NCBI RefSeq assembly: GCF_900107925.1
Contig: NZ_FNUJ01000003.1
Span: 868,001 to 932,000 of the forward strand
Origin: Amycolatopsis pretoriensis
GTDB taxonomy: Bacteria; Actinomycetota; Actinomycetes; Mycobacteriales; Pseudonocardiaceae
Direction: 5' to 3'
DNA: 64,000 nt
Shown: piece by piece, positions 33,769-42,929 of the stretch
Position numbering within the stretch: position 1 is the stretch's first letter
How the letters are laid out: each line of letters begins with the position of its first letter
The notes under the pieces: generated by a model
What the model was told of the DNA's origin: nothing
The model's database searches: none
The model's input: only the letters and a program-made list of their open reading frames with translations
Made by a program: the position numbers and the translations under genes

Positions 33769-34494
33769 CTATTTCCCCAGGTGAGCCCCGCCGTTGACGT
33801 GCACCACCTGTCCGGTGACGTGCCCGGCGGCGGGGCTCGCCAAGAACGTCACGACGGCGGCGACGTCTTCCACCGTGCCCGGTCGCTTGTTCATCGTGTT
33901 CCCGATCAGCCACTCGCGGCGGCGGTCGGAAAGCTTGCCGTGGAAGAACTCCGTCTCGCCGATCAGTCCGGGCGCGACGACGTTCGCGGTGATGCCCCGC
34001 GAGCCGAACTCCTGGGCCACACTGACATTCCAGCCTTCGACCGCGGCCTTGGCGGCCCCGTACGAGCCGGCGCCGGTGCGGGCGGCGATCGACCCGATCG
34101 TCACGATCCGCGCGTTGTCGGCGAGCCGCTCGCGCAGCGCGTGCGTCACCAGCGCGGCACTGACCACATTGGACCGGAGGTTGCGTTCGAACGCGGCCGC
34201 GAAGCCGGCCAGCCCGTCGCCGTCGGCGTCGAGGAAGTCCGTGTTGCCGCCGGCGTTGTTGACGAGGACGTCGACCCGCTCGGGCAACTCCCCGAGTGCG
34301 GACTCGACGGCCGCGGGATCGGCGGCGTCGAAGACCACGGGCCGCGCGCCCAGGAGCGTCGCGGCCTCGGAAAGGACCTGCTCGCGACGCCCGGTGATGG
34401 TGACCCGGTCGCCGGCTTCGGCGAACGCCGCCGCGACGGCGTACCCGATGCCGGTGCCGCCGCCCGTGACCACTACTTCCCTGCTGTTCCCCAT
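33769..34494 (-). CDS. Short-chain dehydrogenase/reductase (SDR)
   Basis: NAD(P)-dependent oxidoreductase, 241 residues. Cofactor motif TGGGTGIG (about 11-18), NNAGG, the catalytic Ser in IGSIAARTG and YGAAK (Tyr and Lys) are all present, so it should be active. The C-terminal GHVTGQVVHVNGGAHL is typical of classical SDRs such as FabG-like enzymes. The substrate is unknown. The ATG at 34494 fits the family; the frame is open further upstream only as a shadow. It is divergent from the isochorismatase-like gene. Confidence 0.92.
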   Translation of the reverse strand: MGNSREVVVTGGGTGIGYAVAAAFAEAGDRVTITGRREQVLSEAATLLGARPVVFDAADPAAVESALGELPERVDVLVNNAGGNTDFLDADGDGLAGFAAAFERNLRSNVVSAALVTHALRERLADNARIVTIGSIAARTGAGSYGAAKAAVEGWNVSVAQEFGSRGITANVVAPGLIGETEFFHGKLSDRRREWLIGNTMNKRPGTVEDVAAVVTFLASPAAGHVTGQVVHVNGGAHLGK

Positions 34495-34524
34495 GGCTCC
34501 GACCCTAGTGCCTAGGATCGGGGC

Positions 34525-35019
34525 ATGACCAAGATCGATCCGGCCACGTCCGCGCTCGTGCTCGTCGACCTGCAGGAGCGGATCGTCGCGCTGCCGACCA
34601 CGCCGTACTCCGGCGAAGACGTCGTCGCGAACGCGCTGCGGCTGCGGACGGCGTTTCGCGAGGCCGGGGCGCCGGTGGTGATCGTCAAGGTGTCGCGGCC
34701 GGACAACCCGCCGGGCAACGACCTCGTCTTCGACGCGCAGGACGACAAGATCGTCACGAAGTACACGATCGGCGGCTTCGCGGGCACGGACCTCGACGAG
34801 TTCCTGCGCGGCAAGGGCGTGAAAACGGTGTACTTCGGCGGCATCGCCACGGAGTTCGGCGTCGAGTCGACGCTGCGAGCGGCGTCCGACCACGGCTACG
34901 ACACGGTGGCGGTGTCGGACGCGATGACGGCGCTGTCCGACATCTCCCACGAGAACGCGATCACGAAGATCTTCCCGCGCTTGGGCACGGTGCTGACGAC
35001 CGCCGAGGTCCTGGCGTGA
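34525..35019 (+). CDS. Isochorismatase-fold protein lacking the catalytic Cys
   Basis: Isochorismatase/nicotinamidase-like alpha-beta protein, 164 residues. The Asp (D15 in LVLVDLQ) and Lys (K79 in VTKYTIGGFAGTDL) of the usual triad are kept. The nucleophile position in GGIATEFGVEST is Gly112, not Cys. True isochorismatases (EntB, PhzD) also have Gly there and hydrolyse a vinyl ether without a thiol; nicotinamidases need the Cys. It is therefore not an amidase of the standard kind. Followed by two NUDIX genes, 4-bp overlap. Confidence 0.88.
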   Translation: MTKIDPATSALVLVDLQERIVALPTTPYSGEDVVANALRLRTAFREAGAPVVIVKVSRPDNPPGNDLVFDAQDDKIVTKYTIGGFAGTDLDEFLRGKGVKTVYFGGIATEFGVESTLRAASDHGYDTVAVSDAMTALSDISHENAITKIFPRLGTVLTTAEVLA

Positions 35020-35408
35020 TCGACAAGGTGGCGTGGATCGAGGTGGCGGACGGCCGCGTCCTGGCGGCGCGCTCGCGGGGCAAGGACAAGTTCTACCTGC
35101 CGGGCGGCAAGCGCGAGCCGGGCGAGACGGACGCCGAGACGCTGGTCCGCGAGATCCGCGAAGAGCTGGACGTGGCGATCACGCCATCGACGATCGCCCC
35201 GGCGGGCACGTTCGAGGGCCAGGCGCACGGGAAGGCCGAGGGAACGGTGGTCCGGACGACGGCGTTCACGGCGGAGTACTCGGGAACGCTGCGGGCGAGC
35301 AGCGAGATCGAGGAGATCGCTTGGCTCGGGTACGCGGACCGCGAGCGGGTTTCACTGGTGGCCCAGCTGATCTTCGACCACCTGCACGAGATCGGCGCGC
35401 TGCGGTGA
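35016..35408 (+). CDS. NUDIX hydrolase, first of a tandem pair
   Basis: Nucleotide diphosphate-type hydrolase, 130 residues, GTG start overlapping the previous stop. The Nudix box reads GKREPGETDAETLVREIREELDV (given here for its pattern G-x5-E-x7-REIxEE); the usual final Gly is Asp. Very close to the next gene in sequence and length. The substrate is unknown; Mg-dependent cleavage of an X-linked nucleoside diphosphate is the family reaction. Confidence 0.9.
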   Translation: MIDKVAWIEVADGRVLAARSRGKDKFYLPGGKREPGETDAETLVREIREELDVAITPSTIAPAGTFEGQAHGKAEGTVVRTTAFTAEYSGTLRASSEIEEIAWLGYADRERVSLVAQLIFDHLHEIGALR

Positions 35409-35794
35409 TCGACAAGATCGCGTGGCTGCACCTGGCGGACGGCCGGATCTTGAGCACGCGATCGCGCGGCAAGGAGGTGTACTACCTCCCGGGCGGCAAG
35501 CGCGAGCCGGGCGAGACGGACGCCGAGACGCTGGTGCGCGAGATCCGCGAGGAACTCGACGTGGCGATCGCCGAGTCGTCGATCGAGCCGGCGGGCGTGT
35601 TCGAGGCGGCGGCGCACGGCCACGCGGGCACGCTCGTCCGGATGACCTGCTACACGGCGGAGTACGCCGGGACGTTGGCCGCCAGCAGCGAGATCGAAGA
35701 GATCGCCTGGCTGGAGTACGCGGACCGGCCGATGGTGTCGGCGGTGGACAAACTCATCTTCGACCACCTGCACGAGACCGGGCAGCTGCGCTAA
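35405..35794 (+). CDS. NUDIX hydrolase, second of a tandem pair
   Basis: 129 residues, GTG start overlapping the first copy by 4 bp. The Nudix box is identical to copy 1, and the ends (SSEIEEIAWL, LIFDHLHE) are also shared; the differences concentrate in residues 7-28 and 55-85. This is a recent gene duplication. Its stop overlaps the convergent TetR gene by 4 bp. Confidence 0.9.
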   Translation: MIDKIAWLHLADGRILSTRSRGKEVYYLPGGKREPGETDAETLVREIREELDVAIAESSIEPAGVFEAAAHGHAGTLVRMTCYTAEYAGTLAASSEIEEIAWLEYADRPMVSAVDKLIFDHLHETGQLR

Positions 35795-36462
35795 CCCAGC
35801 CGCAGCTTCGGCTTGTGCTCCAAGTGCGACAACCCGTTCCAGGCCAAGTTGACCAGATGAGCCGCGACCTCATCCCGCTTCGGTTTCCGGGCGTCCAGCC
35901 ACCACTGCCCGGTCAAAGCGACCATCCCCACCAAAGCCTGCGCGTACAACGCAGCCAGCTTCTCGTCATACCCTCGAGCCGCGAACTGCTGCGCCAGGAT
36001 GTGCTCCACCTGACTGGCGATGTCATTGAGCACAGTGGAAAACGTCCCCGTCGAACTCGCCACCGGCGAATCCCGCACCAGGATCCGGAACCCGTCGTGG
36101 GAATCCTCGACGTACGACAGCAACGCCGTCGCCGCCTGTTCCAGCATCGCGCGGGGGTGGCCGCCGTGCAATGTGGACACCATGCGGTCCAGGAGCAGCT
36201 GCGTTTCGCGGTCGACCACCACCGCGTAGATGCCCTCTTTGCCGCCGAAGTGTTCGTACACCACGGGTTTCGACACGTTGGCCCGGTGCGCGATCTCCTC
36301 GATCGACGTGCCGTCGAAGCCCTTCTCGGCGAACAGCGCCCGCGCCACGTTCAACAGCTGCTGACGCCGCTCGCTGCCGGTCATCCGGACCCGCGTCACC
36401 GGGGCGGCCGGACGCGCCCCGGTGACCTGCTCACGCTTCGAACGTCGTCTCCCCGCCACCAC
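35791..36462 (-). CDS. TetR family regulator
   Basis: DNA-binding regulator, 223 residues. A basic N-terminal arm precedes the HTH (about 29-75: RRQLLNVARALFAEKGFDGTSIEEIAHRANVSKPVVYEHFGGKEGIY by landmarks). The ligand domain contains VGMVALTGQWWLDARKP. It lies 14 bp downstream of the desaturase gene on the same strand, so it is probably co-transcribed and may regulate that unit through the inverted repeats at 37469-37511. In M. tuberculosis a TetR gene (Rv1019) also stands between mfd and glmU. Confidence 0.92.
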   Translation of the reverse strand: MVAGRRRSKREQVTGARPAAPVTRVRMTGSERRQQLLNVARALFAEKGFDGTSIEEIAHRANVSKPVVYEHFGGKEGIYAVVVDRETQLLLDRMVSTLHGGHPRAMLEQAATALLSYVEDSHDGFRILVRDSPVASSTGTFSTVLNDIASQVEHILAQQFAARGYDEKLAALYAQALVGMVALTGQWWLDARKPKRDEVAAHLVNLAWNGLSHLEHKPKLRLG

Positions 36463-36476
36463 GACAGCCTAGTTGA

Positions 36477-37442
36477 CTAGCCCTTTTCCGTCGCGATACG
36501 GGCCAGCCGCTGCGGGGTCGGCCAGCGGACGTCGTGCACCCAGCCGAACTTCTCGAAGATCCAGATCAGCCGCGCGGAGATGTCGATCTGGCCGCGCTTG
36601 ACGCCGTGGCGCGCCGAGGTCGGGTCGGCGTGGTGCAGGTTGTGCCACGACTCGCCGAACGAGAAAATGGCCAGGGGCCAGAAGTTCGCCGACTTGTCGC
36701 GGGCGGCGAACGGGCGCTCGCCGATCATGTGGCAGATCGAGTTGACCGACCACGTCACGTGGTGCAGCACGCAGATGCGCACCAGGCCCGCCCAGAAGAA
36801 CGCCGTCACGGCGCCCCAGAGCGACCACGAAATGAGCCCGCCCAGCAGCGCCGGCAGCAGCAGGCTGACCAGCGACCACAGCCAGAACAGGTCGTCGACC
36901 TTCTTGATCGCCGGGTCCTTGACCAGGTCCGGCGCGAACCGCTCGGCGTTGGTCTGGTCGCGCTCGAACAGCCAGCCCATGTGCGCGTGCCAGAAGCCCT
37001 TCGCGATGGCCCACGGCGAGGTGCCGAACGCCCACGGCGAGTGCGGGTCGCCGTCGCGGTCGGAGAACGCGTGGTGGCGGCGGTGGTCGGCGACCCAGGT
37101 GATCACCGGGCCCTGCAGGGCGATGCTGCCCGCGATGGCCATGAACACGCGCAGCCACTGCTTCGCCTTGAACGAGCCGTGCGTGAAGTAGCGGTGGTAG
37201 GACACCGTGATGCCGAGCCCGCTGATCGCGTAGAAGACGACGAAGATGGCGACGTCGACCCAGCTCAGTCCCCAGCCCCAGGCGAAGGGCACCGCGACCA
37301 GCAGTGCCACCAGCGGCGCGATCACGCCGAAGTAGACCGACAGCTGCACGCCGATGCCACGCGTGCCTTCCACAACGGGTTTGGGCCCCTTCGGAGCCGA
37401 AGGCTCCCCGGCGGGCTGAGAACGGTCGAGCGTGGCCGTCAT
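36477..37442 (-). CDS. Acyl-CoA/fatty-acid desaturase (delta-9 type)
   Basis: Membrane di-iron desaturase, 321 residues, introducing a double bond into fatty acyl chains. All three His clusters are present: HRYFTH, HRRHHAFSD and HNLHHADP. About four to five membrane segments. The ATG at 37442 is preferred, with gggaga 11 bp upstream; a GTG at 37451 is too close to that site. Followed by its likely TetR regulator. Two inverted repeats upstream are the likely operators. Oxygen and an electron-transfer partner are needed; none is encoded nearby. Confidence 0.92.
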   Translation of the reverse strand: MTATLDRSQPAGEPSAPKGPKPVVEGTRGIGVQLSVYFGVIAPLVALLVAVPFAWGWGLSWVDVAIFVVFYAISGLGITVSYHRYFTHGSFKAKQWLRVFMAIAGSIALQGPVITWVADHRRHHAFSDRDGDPHSPWAFGTSPWAIAKGFWHAHMGWLFERDQTNAERFAPDLVKDPAIKKVDDLFWLWSLVSLLLPALLGGLISWSLWGAVTAFFWAGLVRICVLHHVTWSVNSICHMIGERPFAARDKSANFWPLAIFSFGESWHNLHHADPTSARHGVKRGQIDISARLIWIFEKFGWVHDVRWPTPQRLARIATEKG

Positions 37443-37468
37443 ACGCTTCACTTCTCCCTACGCGGGCG

Positions 37469-37485
37469 ACCCTATGACGTAGGGT
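37469..37485. promoter_or_regulatory. Inverted repeat 1 upstream of the desaturase
   Basis: Perfect 6-bp arms ACCCTA-N5-TAGGGT, 27 bp before the desaturase start. It may be an operator for the downstream TetR protein. Confidence 0.5.
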
Positions 37486-37489
37486 GCCC

Positions 37490-37511
37490 TAACCTACGAT
37501 GCCGTAAGTTA
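37490..37511. promoter_or_regulatory. Inverted repeat 2 upstream of the desaturase
   Basis: 8-bp arms TAACCTAC-N6-GTAAGTTA with one mismatch, 4 bp from inverted repeat 1. The different arms suggest either two regulators or a composite TetR site. Confidence 0.5.
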
Positions 37512-37648
37512 CGGTACAGGAGGTTTCGGCGGCTGGGGAGTGCCTGAACCTCACACCGGTACTTCGGAGCCGAGTACCCGGCGGCGAGCCCGGTAACGCA
37601 TCCCGCGCGCGGACGACACCCGATCGTCGCTATCCTGACCAGGTTCGA

Positions 37649-37720
37649 TCCGCCGTAGTGTAATCGGCAGCACTTCAGATTTTGGTTCTGACAGTTCAGG
37701 TTCGAATCCTGGCGGCGGAG
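37649..37720 (+). tRNA. tRNA-Gln (anticodon TTG)
   Basis: 72-nt cloverleaf. Acceptor stem TCCGCCG/CGGCGGA pairs 37649-37655 with 37713-37719, and the discriminator is G at 37720. The D-arm, an anticodon stem TCAGA/TCTGA with loop TTTTGGT (anticodon TTG at 37682-37684) and a T-arm with GGTTCGAATCC are all seen. CCA is not encoded. It lies 34 bp before the GGDEF gene. Confidence 0.95.
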
Positions 37721-37754
37721 CAGCAGAAGGACCCGAACCCACGACACCGGGAGG

Positions 37755-39509
37755 TTGGCGCTGACCGACGAGGCGACCGACCCCGGTGCGGCCAGGCGTC
37801 CCGCGCTGGCCGAGATGTCCGACGCCTGGCTCGTCGGGCGCGCGCGGGAGCTCATCGCCGCGGTCCAGCGGCAGGAGTACACCCAGCAGCTGCAGATCGT
37901 CGAGCTGATGGACGAGCTGCTCGACGAGACCCAGCGCCGCGGCGAGCCGACGATGGTCGCGCAGCTGCTGCGCGCGTCCGCGATCGCCCGGCTGATCACC
38001 AAGGGCCTCGCGGCCGAAGCCGAACCGCGGCTCGACGAGATGCTCGCGCACACCCGCCGGCACGGCCTCGCCCTGCTGCGGGCCGACGCGCACGCGCTGC
38101 GCGGGCGCCGCCTGGTGATCGCCGCGCAGGAAGACCCCGCGCTCACCGAGATCGCCCGCGCGCTGGCCATCCTCGACGACTCCGCGATCCCGAACCGGCA
38201 GGTCGGCATCCGCCAGTGGAACCGGATGCTCTGGTCGACGCTGAACGACTGCTGGATCGTGCTGAACCAGCTCGGCGTCTACGAGGCCGCCGAGGAGGTC
38301 ATCGGCCGCGCCGCGAGCGCGATCCGCGAGAGCGCGAGCCCGCACGAGATCACGCTGCAGCTGATGAACCGCGTCAAGATGCTGCTGGGCTGGGGCCTGC
38401 GGCTCGAGCGCATCGACGAGTACGACGAGAGCGCCGAGAAGTTCCGCACCGCCGCGTCCATGGCCGTCGCCGCCGAAGGCCCGTACACCGAGTCGCTGTT
38501 CCCGCGGCTGGCGGACGTCCCGGCCGTCGACCAGGTCGGCGTCCTCGCCGCCGCGCAGGCGCTGCACAGCCCGAGCAGCGACCAGATCGACCGGCTCCGC
38601 AACCTGCACGAAGGCACCGGCTACCCGGGCGACCGCGAGATCGTCGCCATCGCGCTGGCCCGCTGCCTCGACCGGGCCGACCGCCGCGAAGAGGCCCTCG
38701 GCGTGCTGCGCCAGGCGCGCGAGACGATGGCCGAGGACATCTCGCAGCCGTCGATGCGGCTGAACATCGCCCGCGAGCTGGCCCGGCTGGACACCACGCC
38801 GGACTACGCGTCCGGCGCGAGCGAGTCGCTGATCGACTACGCGAGGCGCCTCGAGAACGAGATGTGGAGCCTGCGCGAGTCGCAGATCGCCACGCTGAAC
38901 GCGCGCCGCGAGCACGAACGGCTCTCCGCCGAGCACGGCGCGATCACCCAGCAGGCGCTGCAGGACCCGCTCACCGGCCTGCCGAACCGGCGCGCGCTGG
39001 ACGAGAAGCTGCGCCAGCTGGCGTCGTCGGCGGACGCGCAGCCGCTCGCGGTCGCGCTGGTCGACCTCGACGGCTTCAAGGGCGTCAACGACAAGCAGTC
39101 GCACGCCGAAGGCGACAATGTGCTGCGCGTTGTCGCGAGCACGCTGCGTGACGCCCTGCGCGGCGACGACCTCGTGGCGCGCTACGGCGGCGACGAGTTC
39201 ATCGTCCTGCTGCCCGGCACGCCGGCGTCCGCGGCGAAGATGGCGCTCGGCCGCGCGGTGAAGTCCGTGTCGAACCTGCCGCACCACCTCTCGCACGGCG
39301 TCACGCTGTCCATCGGGCTCGTCTCGCTGCGCCCGCAGGAGCGCGGCGAGCAGGTCCTCGCGCGCGCGGACGCGGCCATGTACCAGGCGAAACGCGGTGG
39401 CGGCAACCAGGTGGCGTCCGCCAACTCGATGGCCGCCGACCCGGCGGGCGCGTGGGCGGGCGAAGGCCTTCCCACCGACCCCGCGTGGGAGCCCGAAGAG
39501 CCCAGTTAG
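37755..39509 (+). CDS. GGDEF-domain protein (diguanylate cyclase) with helical-repeat N-terminus
   Basis: Predicted c-di-GMP synthase, 584 residues from TTG at 37755. The first about 390 residues are alpha-helical and TPR-like with no membrane span, so it is soluble. The GGDEF domain begins at DPLTGLPNRRALDEKLRQ; the active-site motif GGDEF is intact at 478-482, and an RxxD-type inhibitory site is not obvious. The TTG touches the Shine-Dalgarno gggagg; a CTG at 37761 has the ideal 6-bp spacing and would give MTDEAT, so the start is uncertain. It may instead bind nucleotides without cyclase activity. Confidence 0.88.
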   Translation: MALTDEATDPGAARRPALAEMSDAWLVGRARELIAAVQRQEYTQQLQIVELMDELLDETQRRGEPTMVAQLLRASAIARLITKGLAAEAEPRLDEMLAHTRRHGLALLRADAHALRGRRLVIAAQEDPALTEIARALAILDDSAIPNRQVGIRQWNRMLWSTLNDCWIVLNQLGVYEAAEEVIGRAASAIRESASPHEITLQLMNRVKMLLGWGLRLERIDEYDESAEKFRTAASMAVAAEGPYTESLFPRLADVPAVDQVGVLAAAQALHSPSSDQIDRLRNLHEGTGYPGDREIVAIALARCLDRADRREEALGVLRQARETMAEDISQPSMRLNIARELARLDTTPDYASGASESLIDYARRLENEMWSLRESQIATLNARREHERLSAEHGAITQQALQDPLTGLPNRRALDEKLRQLASSADAQPLAVALVDLDGFKGVNDKQSHAEGDNVLRVVASTLRDALRGDDLVARYGGDEFIVLLPGTPASAAKMALGRAVKSVSNLPHHLSHGVTLSIGLVSLRPQERGEQVLARADAAMYQAKRGGGNQVASANSMAADPAGAWAGEGLPTDPAWEPEEPS

Positions 39510-39557
39510 GATCGTGTCCCGACAGAAGCCATTCATTGGTAACCGTTGGGAGCGCCG

Positions 39558-41030
39558 TTGACCGGCCCGCTGAGCACGTTGATCCTCGCCGCGGGTGAGG
39601 GCACCCGCATGCGATCCGCGACCCCGAAGGTGCTGCACCCGATCGCCGGGCGGCCCCTCGTGGAGCACGCCGTCCGGGCCGCCGCCGGCCTGGATCCCGA
39701 GCACCTCGTCGTCGTGACCGGCCACGGCCGCGAAGCCGTCGGCGAGCACCTCGCGCGGGTCGGGGAAGCCCTCGGGCGCGAGGTCGGCACCGCGGTGCAG
39801 GACCAGCAGAAGGGCACCGGCCACGCCGTGTCCTGCGCGCTGGCGACCCTGCCCGCCGACCTGACCGGCACGGTGATCGTCAGCTACGGCGACGTCCCGC
39901 TGCTCGACACGGCGACGCTACGCGCCCTGCTCGACGAGCACACCGAGGCGAAGAACGCGGTCACCGTGCTCACCGCCGTCGTCGCCGACCCGGCCGGCTA
40001 CGGCCGCATGGTGCGCGACGCGGCGGGCAAGGTCACCGGGATCGTCGAGCACAAGGACGCCACCCCGGAGCAGGCGGAGATCACCGAGATCAACTCCGGT
40101 GTCTATGCCTTCGACGCCGCTGTCCTGCGCGACGGCCTCTCGCGCCTCTCGACCGACAACGCCCAGGGCGAGCTCTACCTCACCGACGTCCTGGGCATCG
40201 CGAACGGCGACGGGTTGCACGTCGGCGCGCTCGTCGTCGACGACCCGTGGCTGACCGAGGGCGTCAACGACCGCGTCCAGCTGTCGGTGCTCGGCGCCGA
40301 GCTCAACCGCCGGATCGTGCGGCGCTGGCAGCGTGAGGGCGTCACGGTCGTCGACCCGGCCACGACCTGGATCGACGCCGGCGTGACCCTCTCGCGGGAC
40401 GTCGTCATCGAGCCCGGCGTGCAGCTCAAGGGCACCACGTCGGTCGGCGAAGGCACGACGGTCGGGCCGGACAGCACCCTGACGAACATGACCATCGGCG
40501 CCCGCGCCTCCGTGGTGCGCGTGCACGGCTCGGACTCCGAGCTCGGCGACGGCGTCAACGTCGGCCCGTTCACCTACCTGCGGCCGGGCACGAAACTGGG
40601 CGAAAAGGGCAAGCTCGGCGCGTTCGTCGAGACGAAGTCCGCCGACATCGGCGCCGGCACGAAGGTGCCGCACCTGACCTACGTCGGGGACGCCACGATC
40701 GGTGAGCACAGCAACATCGGCTGCTCCAGCGTGTTCGTGAACTACGACGGGGTGAACAAGCACCGGACCGTTATCGGGTCGTATGTCCGGATGGGCGCGG
40801 ACAACACCTTCGTCGCTCCGGTGCAGGTCGGTGACGGCGCTTACAGTGGAGCGGGTGCCGTGATCCGCGAGGACGTCCCGCCGGGCACACTCGCGGTGTC
40901 GGCGCCGCCGCAGCGCAACATCGAAGGCTGGGCGATCCGGCGCAGGCCGGGTACGCCCGCGGCGGAAGCGGCCCAGGCCGCGCTCGACGCCGAGTCAGCA
41001 GCAGGAACCGACGGGGAGTCGCCAGCATGA
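39558..41030 (+). CDS. glmU: Bifunctional GlmU (GlcNAc-1-P uridyltransferase / GlcN-1-P acetyltransferase)
   Basis: Makes UDP-N-acetylglucosamine for peptidoglycan and other glycans; cytoplasmic, 490 residues. The N-terminal pyrophosphorylase domain starts with [26 protein letters not shown]. The C-terminal left-handed beta-helix acetyltransferase follows ([40 protein letters not shown]). The TTG at 39558 has gggag 5 bp upstream. Overlaps prs by 4 bp and is followed by it, as in mycobacteria. Confidence 0.97.
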   Translation: MTGPLSTLILAAGEGTRMRSATPKVLHPIAGRPLVEHAVRAAAGLDPEHLVVVTGHGREAVGEHLARVGEALGREVGTAVQDQQKGTGHAVSCALATLPADLTGTVIVSYGDVPLLDTATLRALLDEHTEAKNAVTVLTAVVADPAGYGRMVRDAAGKVTGIVEHKDATPEQAEITEINSGVYAFDAAVLRDGLSRLSTDNAQGELYLTDVLGIANGDGLHVGALVVDDPWLTEGVNDRVQLSVLGAELNRRIVRRWQREGVTVVDPATTWIDAGVTLSRDVVIEPGVQLKGTTSVGEGTTVGPDSTLTNMTIGARASVVRVHGSDSELGDGVNVGPFTYLRPGTKLGEKGKLGAFVETKSADIGAGTKVPHLTYVGDATIGEHSNIGCSSVFVNYDGVNKHRTVIGSYVRMGADNTFVAPVQVGDGAYSGAGAVIREDVPPGTLAVSAPPQRNIEGWAIRRRPGTPAAEAAQAALDAESAAGTDGESPA

Positions 41031-42007
41031 GTCCGAAGTCAGGTACGCCGAAGAAGAACTTGATGCTCTTCTCCGGACGGGCGCACCAGGAGCTCGCCGA
41101 AGAGGTCGCCAAGCACCTCAACGTGACGATCACCCCGCAGACGGCGCACACGTTCGCCAACGGCGAGCTGTTCGTCCGCTTCGAGGAGTCCGTGCGCGGC
41201 ACCGACGCCTTCGTCATCCAGGCGCACACCACGCCCATCAACGAATACGTGATGGAACAGCTGATCATGGTGGACGCGCTCAAGCGGGCGAGCGCGAAGC
41301 GGATCACCGTGGTGATGCCGTTCTACCCGTACGCGCGCCAGGACAAGAAGCACAAGGGCCGCGAGCCGATCTCGGCGCGGCTGATCGCGGACCTGTTCAA
41401 GACCGCGGGCGCCGACCGGATCATGACCGTCGACCTGCACACCGCGCAGATCCAGGGCTTCTTCGACGGCCCGGTCGACCACCTGATGGCGCAGACCGTG
41501 CTGGCCGACCACATCAAGAAGACCTACGGCAACGCCGACATCACGGTCGTCTCGCCGGACTCGGGCCGCGTGCGGCTGGCCGAGAAGTGGGCGCAGACGC
41601 TGGGCGACCGGCCGATCGCGTTCATCCACAAGACGCGCGACCCGGACAAGCCGAACCAGGCCGTCGCCAACCGCGTGGTCGGCAAGGTCGAGGGCAAGCT
41701 CTGCGTGCTGATCGACGACATGATCGACACCGGCGGCACGATCGTGAAGGCCACCGAGGCCCTGATCGACGAGGGTGCGGCGGACGTCGTCATCGCGACG
41801 ACCCACGGCATCCTGTCCGACCCGGCGACCGAGCGGCTTTCGCAGTGCAAGGCGCGCGAGGTCATCGTGACGAACTCGCTGCCGATCCCCGAGGAGAAGC
41901 GGTTCGAGGGGCTGACCGTCCTGTCGATCGCGCCGATGCTGGCGGAAGCCATCCAGCAGGTCTTCGAAGACGGCTCGGTGACGTCCCTCTTCGACGGCAA
42001 CGCCTGA
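41027..42007 (+). CDS. prs: Ribose-phosphate diphosphokinase (PRPP synthetase)
   Basis: Makes PRPP from ribose-5-phosphate and ATP for nucleotide, His and Trp synthesis; 326 residues. Landmarks are [13 protein letters not shown], the ATP-loop region [20 protein letters not shown] and the PRPP-binding loop [15 protein letters not shown]. Overlaps glmU by 4 bp. A strong hairpin terminator follows 6 bp after the stop. Confidence 0.98.
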   Translation: MSPKSGTPKKNLMLFSGRAHQELAEEVAKHLNVTITPQTAHTFANGELFVRFEESVRGTDAFVIQAHTTPINEYVMEQLIMVDALKRASAKRITVVMPFYPYARQDKKHKGREPISARLIADLFKTAGADRIMTVDLHTAQIQGFFDGPVDHLMAQTVLADHIKKTYGNADITVVSPDSGRVRLAEKWAQTLGDRPIAFIHKTRDPDKPNQAVANRVVGKVEGKLCVLIDDMIDTGGTIVKATEALIDEGAADVVIATTHGILSDPATERLSQCKAREVIVTNSLPIPEEKRFEGLTVLSIAPMLAEAIQQVFEDGSVTSLFDGNA

Positions 42008-42013
42008 ACCCGT

Positions 42014-42042
42014 CCGCCGGGCGCGAACTCCGCGCCCGGCGG
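42014..42042 (+). terminator. Hairpin terminator of the glmU-prs unit
   Basis: Perfect 12-bp stem CCGCCGGGCGCG with its complement and a 5-base loop (aactc), directly after prs. Confidence 0.85.
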
Positions 42043-42068
42043 CGGTTTCCGGCGCTAGCGTCGCCGGC

Positions 42069-42929
42069 ATGGGGAACTTCAAGTTCGGCGTCAGCCTCCG
42101 CGAGATCGGCAGCCGGGACGCCTGGATCGCCAAGTGCCGGCGGGCCGAAGAGCTCGGCTACGACGTCATCACCGTGCCCGACCACCTCGGCACCGGCCGC
42201 TTCGCGCCCTTCCCGGTGCTGGCCATGGCCGGCGCCGTCACCGAGCGGGTGCGGCTGGGCACGCTGGTGTCCAATGTGCCCTTCTACAACTTCGCCCTCT
42301 TCGCCCGCGACGCGTCTTCGACGGCCGCGCTGCTCGACGGCCGCCTCGACCTCGGCCTCGGTGCCGGGCACATGAAAGCCGAGTTCGACAACGCCGGGCT
42401 GCCGTGGCACAAGGCGTCGACCAGGATCGGCTACCTCGAAGAGAGCCTCGGCCACCTGCGGAAACACTTCGAGGACGAGGGCATCGACCACCCGCGGCTG
42501 CTGATCGCGGGCAACAGCGACGGGGTCCTGGAGCTGGCCGCCGAACACGCGGACGTCGTCGGCTTCGCGGGCCTGAAGCAACAGCCGGGCAAGCCTCCGG
42601 GCACGTTCAAGCTCGACACGGCCATGGACGAGCGCGTCGCGTACTTCCGCGCTAAGGCGAAACGCGAAGTCGAGTACAACATGCTGGTCCAGCACGTCGA
42701 GGTCACCGACGACCGGCGCGCGGCCGCGGAAGCGTGGCACGAGAAGACCGAGCGCAGCGCCGTCGCGGACGCCCGGGAGCTCCTCGACGCGCCCCAGCTG
42801 CTGCTGGGCACGGTCGAGGAGATCGCCGGACAGCTCGAGACCCGGCGCGAGCGCTACGGCTTCACCTACATCACGGTGTTCGAACCGAACCTCGAGACGT
42901 TCGCCCCGGTGATCCGGGAACTTCAGTAG
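42069..42929 (+). CDS. LLM-class F420-dependent oxidoreductase (TIGR03621-like)
   Basis: Luciferase-like TIM-barrel enzyme, 286 residues. It begins MGNFKFGVSLREIGSRDAWIAKCRRAEELGYDVITVPDHLGTGRFAPF by landmarks, the typical TIGR03621 start, with LGLGAGHMKAEFDNAGLPW later. It should use F420 as hydride carrier; the substrate is unknown. The last 7 bp overlap the convergent NAD(P)-binding gene. A second LLM gene is at 27581-28504. Confidence 0.9.
   Translation: MGNFKFGVSLREIGSRDAWIAKCRRAEELGYDVITVPDHLGTGRFAPFPVLAMAGAVTERVRLGTLVSNVPFYNFALFARDASSTAALLDGRLDLGLGAGHMKAEFDNAGLPWHKASTRIGYLEESLGHLRKHFEDEGIDHPRLLIAGNSDGVLELAAEHADVVGFAGLKQQPGKPPGTFKLDTAMDERVAYFRAKAKREVEYNMLVQHVEVTDDRRAAAEAWHEKTERSAVADARELLDAPQLLLGTVEEIAGQLETRRERYGFTYITVFEPNLETFAPVIRELQ

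Noticed and set aside
42431..42811. Minus-strand 126-codon ORF within the LLM gene
   Set aside because: Low-complexity Ser/Arg composition; shadow of the plus-strand gene.
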